Assembly (NCBI GenBank): GCA_947627245.1 | Contig: CANQVH010000015.1 | Coordinates: 1-61,150 of the forward strand | From: an uncultured Lachnospiraceae bacterium | Lineage (GTDB): Bacteria > Bacillota > Clostridia > Lachnospirales > Lachnospiraceae | DNA length: 61,150 nt | Reading direction: 5' to 3' | In this document: in pieces, positions 1 through 7,685 of the stretch | Numbering within the stretch: the stretch's first letter is position 1 | Layout of the letters: each line of letters starts with the position of its first letter | Made by a program: the position numbers and the translations under genes | The notes under the pieces: model-generated | Told to the model about the DNA's origin: nothing | Seen by the model: only the letters and a program-made list of their open reading frames with translations | Databases searched by the model: none

Positions 1-1719
1 CTTCCGGCGATCGTGGGCGGCAGGGAGATGGATTTCTGCTACAAGGACTGCAAGAAGGAAATGGATATGATCAACAAAGCCTTCATCGAGACGATGATCG
101 AGGGCGACGCGCAGGGGCGCGGCTTCCAGTATCCGATTCCTACCTATTCGATTACGAGAGATTTCGACTGGTCCGAGACAGAGAACAACAAGCTTCTCTT
201 CACGATGACAGCCAAGTACGGGACGCCGTATTTTTCAAACTATATCAACAGCGATATGCAGCCGAGCGACGTGCGCAGCATGTGCTGCCGTCTGCGTCTG
301 GATCTGCGCGAGCTGCGTAAAAAGATGGGCGGCTTCTTCGGCTCCGGCGAGAGCACGGGCAGCGTCGGCGTGGTGACGATCAACATCCCGCGTATCGCTT
401 ACCTTGCCTCGAATGAGAAAGATTTCTACCGCAGGCTCGATCACATGATGGACATTGCGGCGCGTTCTCTGAAGATCAAGAGGGAAGTGATCACGAAGCT
501 GCTTGACGAGGGACTTTATCCGTACACGAAGCGCTATCTCGGTTCGTTTGACAACCATTTCTCGACGATCGGCCTGATCGGCATGAACGAGGCCGGGCTG
601 AATGCCAACTGGCTGCGCAAGGATCTGACGCATCCGGAGACGCAGCAGTTCGCGAAGGACGTGCTGAACCACATGAGAGAGCGTCTGGTGACATATCAGG
701 AAATGTACGGCGATCTTTACAACCTCGAGGCGACGCCGGCGGAGTCCACGACTTATCGTCTGGCGAAGCACGACAAGGCGCGCTGGCCGGAGATTATCAC
801 GGCGGGCGGCGAGGCCGGAGCGGTAAATCCGGGACCGACGCAGGACAAGACGCCTTACTATACGAACAGTTCTCATCTTCCGGTGAACTACACGGCGGAT
901 ATCTTCGATGCGCTTGACATTCAGGATGAGCTGCAGACGCTCTATACATCGGGGACCGTGTTCCATGCATTCTTAGGCGAGCGGCTTCCGGATTGGAAGG
1001 CGGCGGCGAATCTGGTGCGCCGGATTGCCGAGAATTACAAGCTTCCGTATTATACGATGTCGCCTACCTATTCGATCTGCCGCGATCACGGGTATCTCGA
1101 CGGCGAGCAGAAGGTTTGCCCGATCTGCGGACAGCCGACTGAGGTCTACAGCAGGATTACCGGTTACTATCGTCCGGTGCAGAATTGGAATGACGGCAAG
1201 ACGCAGGAGTACGCAGACCGTAAGCTCTACGATATCCCGAATTCCCGCTTGAAGAGAAACGGCAAGGTAGTGGAGGAGCAGCCGATGTACGGCGCGGGCG
1301 TCCATGTGACGATTTCCGCGGAGGACAGCGCAAGCGCCGGAAAGGCGCAGGAAGCAAAGGCGCCGGAAGCGCAGAAGACGGTATCGGAGGCTTCCGTACA
1401 GACGGTGAAGACACAGGAGGCAGCAGGCGCTCAGGCGGAGGCCGGGACGCAGTCGGTTGCAGACGCGCAGACGTCTGCAGGCCGTGCGACGCGTTTCCTC
1501 TTCACGACGAAGACCTGCCCGAACTGCAAGATCGCAAAAGAGATGCTCAAGGACGAGCCTTATGAAGTGGTGGATGCAGAGGAGAATCTGGATCTTGTCA
1601 GCCAGTACGGGATCATGCAGGCGCCGACGCTGATCGTGCTGCATGACGGCGTGGTCGACAAATATGTGAACGCTTCCAACATCAAGCGTTATGTCGATCA
1701 GCTTGTGTCAAACGCTTAA
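1..1719 (+). CDS. nrdD: Anaerobic ribonucleoside-triphosphate reductase, C-terminal part, with thioredoxin-like tail
   Basis: Reduces NTPs to dNTPs without oxygen by glycyl-radical chemistry. The frame is open at base 1, so the N-terminus lies upstream of the window. The sequence shows class III NrdD blocks, a CPICG zinc-type cysteine motif near 1120, and the glycyl-radical segment RITGYYRP near 1150-1175, whose glycine would carry the radical. After an Ala/Gln/Glu-rich linker (about 1320-1480) comes a thioredoxin or glutaredoxin-like domain with a CPNC active site near 1516 and a cis-proline-like QAPT. The family usually ends just after the radical loop, so the redox tail is an added domain. 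It may supply or recycle reducing power; that is inference. A terminator hairpin follows. Confidence 0.93.
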   Translation, partial: LPAIVGGREMDFCYKDCKKEMDMINKAFIETMIEGDAQGRGFQYPIPTYSITRDFDWSETENNKLLFTMTAKYGTPYFSNYINSDMQPSDVRSMCCRLRLDLRELRKKMGGFFGSGESTGSVGVVTINIPRIAYLASNEKDFYRRLDHMMDIAARSLKIKREVITKLLDEGLYPYTKRYLGSFDNHFSTIGLIGMNEAGLNANWLRKDLTHPETQQFAKDVLNHMRERLVTYQEMYGDLYNLEATPAESTTYRLAKHDKARWPEIITAGGEAGAVNPGPTQDKTPYYTNSSHLPVNYTADIFDALDIQDELQTLYTSGTVFHAFLGERLPDWKAAANLVRRIAENYKLPYYTMSPTYSICRDHGYLDGEQKVCPICGQPTEVYSRITGYYRPVQNWNDGKTQEYADRKLYDIPNSRLKRNGKVVEEQPMYGAGVHVTISAEDSASAGKAQEAKAPEAQKTVSEASVQTVKTQEAAGAQAEAGTQSVADAQTSAGRATRFLFTTKTCPNCKIAKEMLKDEPYEVVDAEENLDLVSQYGIMQAPTLIVLHDGVVDKYVNASNIKRYVDQLVSNA

Positions 1720-1758
1720 ACAGCCATATTCCAAAAACCTACTCATATATAGAGACAG

Positions 1759-1795
1759 CCGCAGGATTTCCCTTTTAAATCCTGCGGCAGTTTCT
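1759..1795. terminator. Rho-independent terminator, probably bidirectional
   Basis: An 11-base perfect inverted repeat (1759-1769 with 1777-1787) with a seven-base loop is followed by a T-rich stretch. It sits between nrdD and the convergent mecA gene and could stop both. Confidence 0.8.
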
Positions 1796-1810
1796 TTGTG
1801 TGGTATAAAT

Positions 1811-2584
1811 TTATCTCAGTTCGTGTAGGCTCTGCAGCGCGTGATCCGCAAGGATCGTCTCCATGTGCTCGGAGAAATGCGCATCCAGTCCCGGTGTGAA
1901 CTTGCAGGATGACGCGTACTCCGAGAGAACATTGCAGATCTTGTTGAACTGCTCCGCGGAGCTCTCCGCCTTCTCGAGAAGAAGATAGTACTCGCCGTTT
2001 TCCGGGTTTTTGTACAAGGTGTTCGGGCCGTCGTAAACGCCGCCCAGCACGCCTGCGGCGCGAATCGCGTCGTCGAGCGACTGGAATACATAGAAGCGTG
2101 TCAGCCTGCGTACCTCTTCGTCCTCCTCTGCGGAGTCCGGCTGCGGAGCTTCCGCCTGCTGAGCCTGCTTCTGCGCCTGCTGTGCGGCGCGCTTGCGCGC
2201 CTCGGAAATCTTCTTGATCAGTCCGAGAATATCATCGGCTCCCTCAATCCGATCCTTGAGGTCGGAGAAGGAATAGCTTTCCGCCTGCGAGGGATCTTCC
2301 GGTGAAAACCGCGAAAATCTGGTATCAAGTTCCTCCGGGTCATCGACCTTCGTGATGATCAGAATCAGTGAGTCGATGGAGACCGGAACTGCTTCTATGA
2401 CAAGCGGAGTATTGTCCGCTTCAAAACCAAAATCCTGTGCGGCGACCTGCATCATGTCCTGAAAAAGCGCCTTGGCTTTGTCTGAACCATATGCGAGCTC
2501 GCTCAGCTTGATTTCTCTGTTTGCAAGATCTTCTCTTGTCAGGGTGCAGCGAATTTGCCTGTCGTTGATTTTTTCAATCTTCAT
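1811..2584 (-). CDS. mecA: MecA-like adaptor protein
   Basis: Adaptor that brings substrates to the ClpC-ClpP protease in Firmicutes. The 257-residue protein has the typical MecA start (MKIEKINDRQIRCTLTREDL) with a small N-terminal domain to about residue 90. A charged, Gln/Ala-rich coiled linker follows (about 120-155), then a C-terminal alpha/beta domain beginning near RFYVFQSLDDAIRAA, as in the ClpC-binding domain. The ATG is preceded on the minus strand by an AAGGAAG ribosome site, and a plausible promoter lies at 2637-2666. Family assignment is by pattern; substrates cannot be told. Confidence 0.85.
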   Translation of the reverse strand: MKIEKINDRQIRCTLTREDLANREIKLSELAYGSDKAKALFQDMMQVAAQDFGFEADNTPLVIEAVPVSIDSLILIITKVDDPEELDTRFSRFSPEDPSQAESYSFSDLKDRIEGADDILGLIKKISEARKRAAQQAQKQAQQAEAPQPDSAEEDEEVRRLTRFYVFQSLDDAIRAAGVLGGVYDGPNTLYKNPENGEYYLLLEKAESSAEQFNKICNVLSEYASSCKFTPGLDAHFSEHMETILADHALQSLHELR

Positions 2585-2636
2585 TCAATCACTTCCTTAC
2601 CCGGTGAAAATCGAAAGAAACACTATTGTCACTATT

Positions 2637-2666
2637 ATTATATACGCAAACAGGCCGATATGTAAA
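2637..2666 (-). promoter_or_regulatory. Candidate promoter of mecA
   Basis: Read on the minus strand: TTTACA (2661-2666), an 18-base spacer, then TATAAT (2637-2642), about 50 bases before the mecA start. Confidence 0.6.
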
Positions 2667-2759
2667 GTAGATAAAATGTTACAGCTCAACCATGCGATTC
2701 CAATTTGACACATTTAAAACATAACGTCGACACTTTTTTAAAATAAATCAAAAAAACAC

Positions 2760-2788
2760 TTGATAAATATACACATATTAATTATAAT
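2760..2788 (+). promoter_or_regulatory. Strong rightward promoter
   Basis: TTGATA (2760-2765), a 17-base spacer and a perfect TATAAT (2783-2788). It would start a transcript near 2795 through the G/C-rich segment described next, possibly on to the small gene at 3084. Confidence 0.7.
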
Positions 2789-2794
2789 ATATAA

Positions 2795-2935
2795 CAGAAA
2801 GGATATACAAGACTACAAATATCAAAGGAAAGGAGGACTCGGATCACAGGCGATCCTGTTCGGCGCCGTCTGAGCGCCGGACGGCCGTACATACCCCGAA
2901 GACGGCGGTCTTGCAGCCCTTTCAAACTTCTTTTA
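2795..2935. ncRNA. Candidate structured RNA segment transcribed from both strands
   Basis: The 2585-3083 gap has no convincing gene. Its middle is G/C-rich and folds readily. CAAGAC (near 2810) can close with GTCTTG (2909-2914) around inner hairpins: ACAGG/CCTGT near 2846-2859, GGCGC/GCGCC near 2862-2878, and GCCGTC/GACGGC at 2865-2885. Promoters face it from both ends. Purine-rich ribosome-site-like stretches (GGAGG) sit on the plus strand and their complements on the minus strand. No known RNA family was recognised. Confidence 0.4.
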
Positions 2936-2938
2936 CGC

Positions 2939-2967
2939 ATTATAATCAATTTCTGTTTTTTGCGCAA
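2939..2967 (-). promoter_or_regulatory. Strong leftward promoter facing the rightward one
   Basis: On the minus strand: TTGCGC (2962-2967), a 17-base spacer, TATAAT (2939-2944). It points toward 2795 and opposes the promoter at 2760-2788. Confidence 0.6.
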
Positions 2968-3083
2968 GTAAATTATTTCTTAAAACTGAGGCTTGTGCCG
3001 CGCGGTCAGATTACCTTATAATATATCACGTTTTCAAAACAAAATCACACCTCCTTGATTCGTGCGGCGCATAAAGGAGCAAA

Positions 3084-3326
3084 TTGAACAAAAAAAGACA
3101 CAGAACCTATACGTATCGGACGAAGGCTCTTTTGCAAGAGCTAAAAAAATACGAGAGAGAAGGGACGCATCTGTACCTTGGAAACCGTCCGAGCAGCGCG
3201 GAGGATATTGCCAGAGCGTGCATGCTTGCGGAGGATTCCGACTATATGCGTGATTTCGTCGGAGACGAGGCGGACCGGATCACGGAGATCCATTTTATCA
3301 GGATCACGGACAAACCGGAATATTAA
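3084..3326 (+). CDS. Small hypothetical protein (80 residues)
   Basis: Not recognised. It starts at a TTG preceded by AAAGGAG at the right distance; there is no better start. The product is short, charged and basic at the N-terminus (MNKKRHRTYTYRTKALLQEL) and acidic toward the end. It has no signal peptide or membrane segment and is probably helical. It stands alone between the structured intergenic segment and the GH18 gene and reads in the same direction as both. Called real on the ribosome site and protein-like composition only. Confidence 0.6.
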   Translation: MNKKRHRTYTYRTKALLQELKKYEREGTHLYLGNRPSSAEDIARACMLAEDSDYMRDFVGDEADRITEIHFIRITDKPEY

Positions 3327-3472
3327 GAAAGGAAAACGGCCGAAGCCGGTATTCCCTTATACACTTTCTTATTTTTTTATGAAAATGCTTCGGAAAACAT
3401 GACGGATCCCGCAAGGTTATGGTAAGATGTTTTAGATAACAAAAGATTGTCTTGAAGGGGGAAGTACGGAAA

Positions 3473-5173
3473 ATGAGATCAGACAACAGATTGTTTCGAC
3501 TGCTTGCCGCGGCGATCGCAGGGCTTGGAATTCTTGCGATTCTTGTGGTATGCATTGTGAAATATACGCCAACCGGCAAACATATGAGCGCGGAGGATTA
3601 TTTCGGTGTGCTCGGGGAGAACGAGGCGGCTGTGATCGTGCAGGATCATGTCGCGCAGGAGCGTGCGCTGATTCTGGACGGGAATGTATATATCGATTAT
3701 GCGCTGGTGCAGCGTGAGCTGAATCCGCGCTTCCACTGGGACGCGTCGGTCGGCTTGTTGCTTTTCACAACGGCGGATCAGATGTTTGAGTTCGCGCCGA
3801 ACAGCACGGAGTACACGGTGGACGGCGAGAGCTTTGACGCAGGGTATGAGGTGCTGAAGACGACGTCCGCGGGGATGTTCCTGTCGGCGGCTTTCATGCA
3901 GCAGTATTCTGATCTGAAATGCGAGGCGTTTGACGCGCCGCCGCGCGTGCTTGTGACGTTCGGCAGCACGGAGATTGTGACCGTCGGGATGAGACGCGAC
4001 AGCGCGGTACGTTATCGGGGCGGGATCAAGAGCCCGATTCTCACAGAGGTGACGCAGGGAACGCAGGTCACTGTCCTGAATCGGATGGACAAATGGTCGC
4101 AGATCGTGACGCCGGACGGCTATATCGGATATGTGAAAAACAGTCGTTTGGGCAAAGAACCGGAGACGGTGACAACGGATACATGGTACCATGCGGAATA
4201 TCCGTCGCTTCATCAGGAGGGGCGCGTAAATCTTGTCTGGCACCAGATTGACTATCCGGAGATGAACGCGGATATCAAGAAAGATATCAAAGGAATGACC
4301 GGCGTAAATGTGATTTCGCCGACGTGGTATTTCCTGAGCGACAATGAAGGAAATGTCCAGTCGTTCGCGGACGCTTCCTATGTGAAACGCGCGCACAAGG
4401 CGGGTCTTCAGGTATGGGCGTTGCTGAGCAACTTCAACGAGGATGTCAGCACAACGGCGGTATTGGCTTCGCGGCAGGCGCGCCAGACACTGCAGAATTA
4501 TCTCGTGAATCAGGCGCTGGAGCTCGGGTTCGACGGGCTCAACATCGATCTGGAGGCGATTGCGCAGGAGGCCGGGTACGATTACGCGCAGTTCATACGC
4601 GAGCTCTCGATCCTGTGTCGGAAGAATGGAATCGTGCTTTCTGTGGATGTGCCGGTTCCGATGGATTTCTCGCGGCACTACCACAGGGACGAGCTGGGCG
4701 AGGTCTGCGATTATGTGATCGTGATGGGTTACGACGAGCACTACGCCGGTTCCGATATCGTGGGAAGCGTTGCGTCGATGGAGTTTGAGACCACGGGCAT
4801 CCAGAACATGCTGACCGAGGTGCCGAAGGAAAAGCTGATCAGCGGCATCCCGTTCTATTCGAGGCTTTGGTACACGCAGACGTTTGAGGACGGCACGAAG
4901 CAGGTGACGAGTGAGGCGGTATCGATGGCGCGCTCGGATGAAATCCTTGCGGCGGCGGGAGTCACTCCGACCTATGACGAGAGCACCGGACAGCAGTATG
5001 CCGAGTGGACGGACGAGCAGGGACGGCTTTGCCAGATCTGGCTCGAGGACGATGCATCCGTGGCGGCGCGCGCCGCTTTGGTGAGCGAGTATGATCTCGG
5101 CGGCATTGCCGCGTGGGTGCTCGGGAATCAGAAGGATACCGTATGGGAGGCAATCCAAAGCGGGATCGGGTGA
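3473..5173 (+). CDS. Membrane-anchored SH3-domain glycoside hydrolase family 18 protein
   Basis: Probably a cell-wall or spore-wall hydrolase of the YaaH/SleL/YdhD type. ATG 3473 is chosen over the upstream TTG at 3452 because it begins a short basic stretch followed by a membrane segment (about residues 10-30). A copper-amine-oxidase-like or stalk region follows, then a bacterial SH3 domain (about 170-225, with RYRGGIKSPIL and GYIGYVKNSRLG). A GH18 barrel then runs to the end. The GH18 signature LGFDGLNIDLEAI holds the family DxxDxE-like motif ending in the catalytic acid (here DGLNIDLE), followed by the family strand VIVMGYDEHY. It lies upstream of pdaA in the same direction, consistent with joint work on peptidoglycan. 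Confidence 0.85.
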   Translation: MRSDNRLFRLLAAAIAGLGILAILVVCIVKYTPTGKHMSAEDYFGVLGENEAAVIVQDHVAQERALILDGNVYIDYALVQRELNPRFHWDASVGLLLFTTADQMFEFAPNSTEYTVDGESFDAGYEVLKTTSAGMFLSAAFMQQYSDLKCEAFDAPPRVLVTFGSTEIVTVGMRRDSAVRYRGGIKSPILTEVTQGTQVTVLNRMDKWSQIVTPDGYIGYVKNSRLGKEPETVTTDTWYHAEYPSLHQEGRVNLVWHQIDYPEMNADIKKDIKGMTGVNVISPTWYFLSDNEGNVQSFADASYVKRAHKAGLQVWALLSNFNEDVSTTAVLASRQARQTLQNYLVNQALELGFDGLNIDLEAIAQEAGYDYAQFIRELSILCRKNGIVLSVDVPVPMDFSRHYHRDELGEVCDYVIVMGYDEHYAGSDIVGSVASMEFETTGIQNMLTEVPKEKLISGIPFYSRLWYTQTFEDGTKQVTSEAVSMARSDEILAAAGVTPTYDESTGQQYAEWTDEQGRLCQIWLEDDASVAARAALVSEYDLGGIAAWVLGNQKDTVWEAIQSGIG

Positions 5174-5307
5174 GAATAGACATATACTTGAAAATATGCT
5201 GTTGGAGCCGGATACATCGCAGCAGGCTTGGCCGGGCGGAAGACAAAATTCATAATCAGAGACGTGCCCGCATAGACTGCTTTGAGAGAACTGCTCGGAG
5301 CAGCGAA

Positions 5308-6123
5308 ATGATCTGGAAAAAAGAAAAAGAAAACATATGGAAAAAGGCTGCGGTGCTCGTTATTTTTGCTGCGGCCTTTTTTGCCGGGCGCATGGCGGCG
5401 CGCACGGAGAAAATGCTGGGGACCTCTCCGGCATCCGCGGAGGGAAACTGGGGACTGAGCTTTCAGCAGGAGGGCGAAAAGCCGGTCGGAAACGCCACAT
5501 ACGAGGAACTTGCGCAGTACGGCGCGTGGTACGCGCAGAACACGGCGGAAAAGATCATTTACCTGACCTTCGACTGCGGCTATGAAAACGGCAACACGCC
5601 CGCGATCCTTGCGGCGCTTTCCAAGCACGGCGTCCATGCCACGTTCTTTGCAGTCGGGAATTTTATCAGGGACAATCCCGACCTCGTGAAGCAGATTATT
5701 GCGGAGGGACACACGGTCGGGAACCACACGATGCACCACCCGGATATGTCGAAAATCTCAGACATGGCTTCGTTTGAGAAGGAGATCAAAGATCTGGAAG
5801 CGATTTTCAAAGAGACGACCGGGCAGGAGCTTGCGCATTATTACCGCCCGCCGCAGGGGAAGTACAGCGAGAGCAATCTGAAGATGGCGCAGCAGCTCGG
5901 CTATCAGACCTTCTTCTGGAGCCTTGCTTACGTGGACTGGTATCAGGACAAACAGCCTACGAAGGAGGAAGCGTTCGACAAGCTGCTCGGGCGCATCCAT
6001 CCCGGCGCGATCGTACTGCTGCACAACACCTCCTCCACAAACGCCGCAATCCTCGACGAACTGCTGACGAAATGGGAGGAGATGGGATACCGCTTCGGGA
6101 CGTTCGGGGAACTGACACGGTAG
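5308..6123 (+). CDS. pdaA: PdaA-like peptidoglycan N-acetylmuramic acid deacetylase
   Basis: Polysaccharide deacetylase of the group that makes muramic delta-lactam in spore cortex. ATG 5308 has a GGAG site seven bases before it and starts a basic stretch plus one membrane or signal segment. Upstream codons in the frame are poor. Motif 1 is TFDCGYENG, which distinguishes PdaA from the usual TFDDG deacetylases; motif 2 is HTVGNHTMHHP with the metal histidines; later come RPPQGKYS and a C-terminal LLHNTS histidine. The protein has 271 residues. It implies a spore-former, an inference from family use. A strong hairpin follows. Confidence 0.88.
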   Translation: MIWKKEKENIWKKAAVLVIFAAAFFAGRMAARTEKMLGTSPASAEGNWGLSFQQEGEKPVGNATYEELAQYGAWYAQNTAEKIIYLTFDCGYENGNTPAILAALSKHGVHATFFAVGNFIRDNPDLVKQIIAEGHTVGNHTMHHPDMSKISDMASFEKEIKDLEAIFKETTGQELAHYYRPPQGKYSESNLKMAQQLGYQTFFWSLAYVDWYQDKQPTKEEAFDKLLGRIHPGAIVLLHNTSSTNAAILDELLTKWEEMGYRFGTFGELTR

Positions 6124-6148
6124 AGATGTGTATTAAAACCGGTTGAAA

Positions 6149-6190
6149 AAGTTCGTAGAGTATCCTACTCTACGAACTTGTGTTTTTAGG
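6149..6190 (+). repeat. Left recombination site (IRL); also a possible pdaA terminator
   Basis: A 14-base perfect inverted repeat (6149-6162 with 6166-6179) followed by GTGTTTTT, so it can end pdaA transcription. It also reads as a tyrosine-recombinase core site: arms GTTCGTAGAG (6151-6160) and CTCTACGAAC (6168-6177) around a 7-base spacer TATCCTA. The same site recurs at 7583-7609 in the opposite orientation. Confidence 0.75.
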
Positions 6191-6192
6191 AT

Positions 6193-6221
6193 TTTATACC
6201 ACATTTATAGAAATTTTACAA
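6193..6221 (-). promoter_or_regulatory. Outward-facing promoter inside the recombinase segment
   Basis: On the minus strand: TTGTAA (6216-6221), a 17-base spacer, TATAAA (6193-6198). It points left, out of the segment across the left site and antisense to the end of pdaA. If the segment between the two sites inverted, it would point right toward the gene at 7686. Confidence 0.6.
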
Positions 6222-6393
6222 AAAATAAATTTGTTTGTCAACATGATATATAGAAAAATATAAGCAAAATGCAAAGAAAACATTCCACAGAAAACATTTC
6301 CTTTTATATTGCTGTGTTAATCGCCGTCAGTCCTGCCGTCATGGATATCTGAAGACTATAATTGTATAATATGGAAGTAAGGAGGTGTTCTGC

Positions 6394-7590
6394 TTGGCAA
6401 GAAAAGGAGAGAATATTTATAAAAGGAAAGACGGGCGGTGGGAAGGACGTTATATCAAGTACAAAACTGCGGGCGAAAAAACAAAATACGGGTATGTGTA
6501 CGCCAGAACGTACCGCGAGGCAAAAGATAAGCTGGCATATATGTCTCAGTTAAAAAAGCAAAATGATAAGTTGGCAAATTATGATAAGGATATTTTGATT
6601 GAGGATGCCGCAGAGGATTGGATTGAAAATATACGTCCGAAGGTAAAGGCATCGACAATCGCAAAATACCAAAATTTATTACACTCTTATATCTTACCGG
6701 CGCTTGGCCCTGTGTATCTGCGAAATATTACGCAAATGCAGATAGAATCTTTCTGTAATCACCTGCTTCGTTCAGGCGGTCAAAAAGGAAATGGATTGTC
6801 ACCAAAGACCGTGTCAGACACTTTATCCCTGATTCGCAGCATTATGCGCTACGCATCTTACAGCAGACAACTGTCTTTTTCCGATTTCAATTCAATTTCT
6901 TTCAAAAAAAATCCGAAACCGATCCGCGTATTGACCCGGAAGGAACAGGAAACACTCTGTCATTATCTATATCAAAATCCGAATAACAAAAATATAGGCG
7001 TCCTGCTTTGTCTTTATACTGGACTGCGCGTCGGAGAAATATGCGCTCTGAAATGGGAAGATATTTCTTTTCACGACAAAACCGTATATGTACATCAGAC
7101 AATGCAGAGACTGCAGACAAATCAGCATTCACAAAATAAAACGGCAGTCGTCATTTCGGCGCCCAAAAGCAGCTGCTCGATCCGTACAATTCCCCTGCCC
7201 GACGATTTGACAGAAATATTATCGGAAGCGTGCGGCGGGCGGACAGGCTTCGTTCTGACCGGAGACGAAAATCAGTACGTGGAACCACGCATCATGCAAA
7301 ACCATTTAAAACGCATTCTGAAAGAAAACTCTATCGAATCGATCAATTATCACACGCTCCGTCACACATTCGCGACGCGCTGTATCGAGATCGGCTTTGA
7401 CGTCAAAAGTCTCAGTGAAATTCTGGGGCATGCAAACGTAAGCATAACCATGAACAAATATGTCCACCCGTCAATGGAATTGAAAAGAGAAAATATGCAA
7501 CGGCTTTCCTCGTGTATTTACCGTCACGCAAAAACGTCGTCGTTTGAAAAAAACCGCCAGAATAAAGGCTCGGGACCGGATGAGTCGTAG
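6394..7590 (+). CDS. Tyrosine site-specific recombinase
   Basis: Cuts and rejoins DNA through a tyrosine-phosphate link. The TTG at 6394 is chosen because AAGGAGG ends nine bases before it, while the GTG at 6385 touches that site. The order is: an N-terminal DNA-binding domain of the kind in Tn916-type integrases (KRKDGRWEGRY), a SAM-like core-binding domain (about 60-160), and the catalytic domain. Catalytic residues are visible: Arg in TGLRVGEICALKW, the HxxR box YHTLRHTFATR, the LGHANV histidine, and the nucleophile Tyr in MNKYVHPS. The stop codon lies inside the right inverted site. No phage, plasmid or transposition gene accompanies it, so it more likely serves a DNA switch than an integrated element. 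Confidence 0.9.
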   Translation: MARKGENIYKRKDGRWEGRYIKYKTAGEKTKYGYVYARTYREAKDKLAYMSQLKKQNDKLANYDKDILIEDAAEDWIENIRPKVKASTIAKYQNLLHSYILPALGPVYLRNITQMQIESFCNHLLRSGGQKGNGLSPKTVSDTLSLIRSIMRYASYSRQLSFSDFNSISFKKNPKPIRVLTRKEQETLCHYLYQNPNNKNIGVLLCLYTGLRVGEICALKWEDISFHDKTVYVHQTMQRLQTNQHSQNKTAVVISAPKSSCSIRTIPLPDDLTEILSEACGGRTGFVLTGDENQYVEPRIMQNHLKRILKENSIESINYHTLRHTFATRCIEIGFDVKSLSEILGHANVSITMNKYVHPSMELKRENMQRLSSCIYRHAKTSSFEKNRQNKGSGPDES

Positions 7591-7609
7591 AGTAGGATAC
7601 TCTATGAAC
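7583..7609. repeat. Right recombination site (IRR), inverted relative to the left one
   Basis: Arms AGTCGTAGAG (7583-7592) and CTCTATGAAC (7600-7609) around spacer TAGGATA (7593-7599). The spacer is the exact reverse complement of the left spacer. Twenty consecutive bases match the left site in reverse-complement orientation. The recombinase stop codon is part of the left arm of this copy. Confidence 0.7.
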
Positions 7610-7685
7610 GGAAAAAAGAAGTGTGTGACGGATATTTATGCACAAATATTAAATATGATATTGCAAAAAGCAGGAGGAGAGAGCA

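Noticed and set aside
2782..2967. 61-codon minus-strand frame in the intergenic segment
   Set aside because: It lies over inverted repeats, has no ribosome site and an Arg-rich unlikely composition.
3479..5158. Long minus-strand open frame opposite the GH18 gene
   Set aside because: It mirrors a well-supported GH18 protein, has Arg/His-rich composition typical of antisense frames, and shows no family motif.
6149..6190. Left palindrome as only a pdaA terminator
   Set aside because: It can act as one, but the 20-base match with the right copy and the precise flanking of the recombinase need another reason.
6149..7609. attL/attR of an integrated mobile element
   Set aside because: The site centres are inverted, not direct, and the segment holds only the recombinase. 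Excision would need direct centres. Not fully excluded, because the arms are palindromic.
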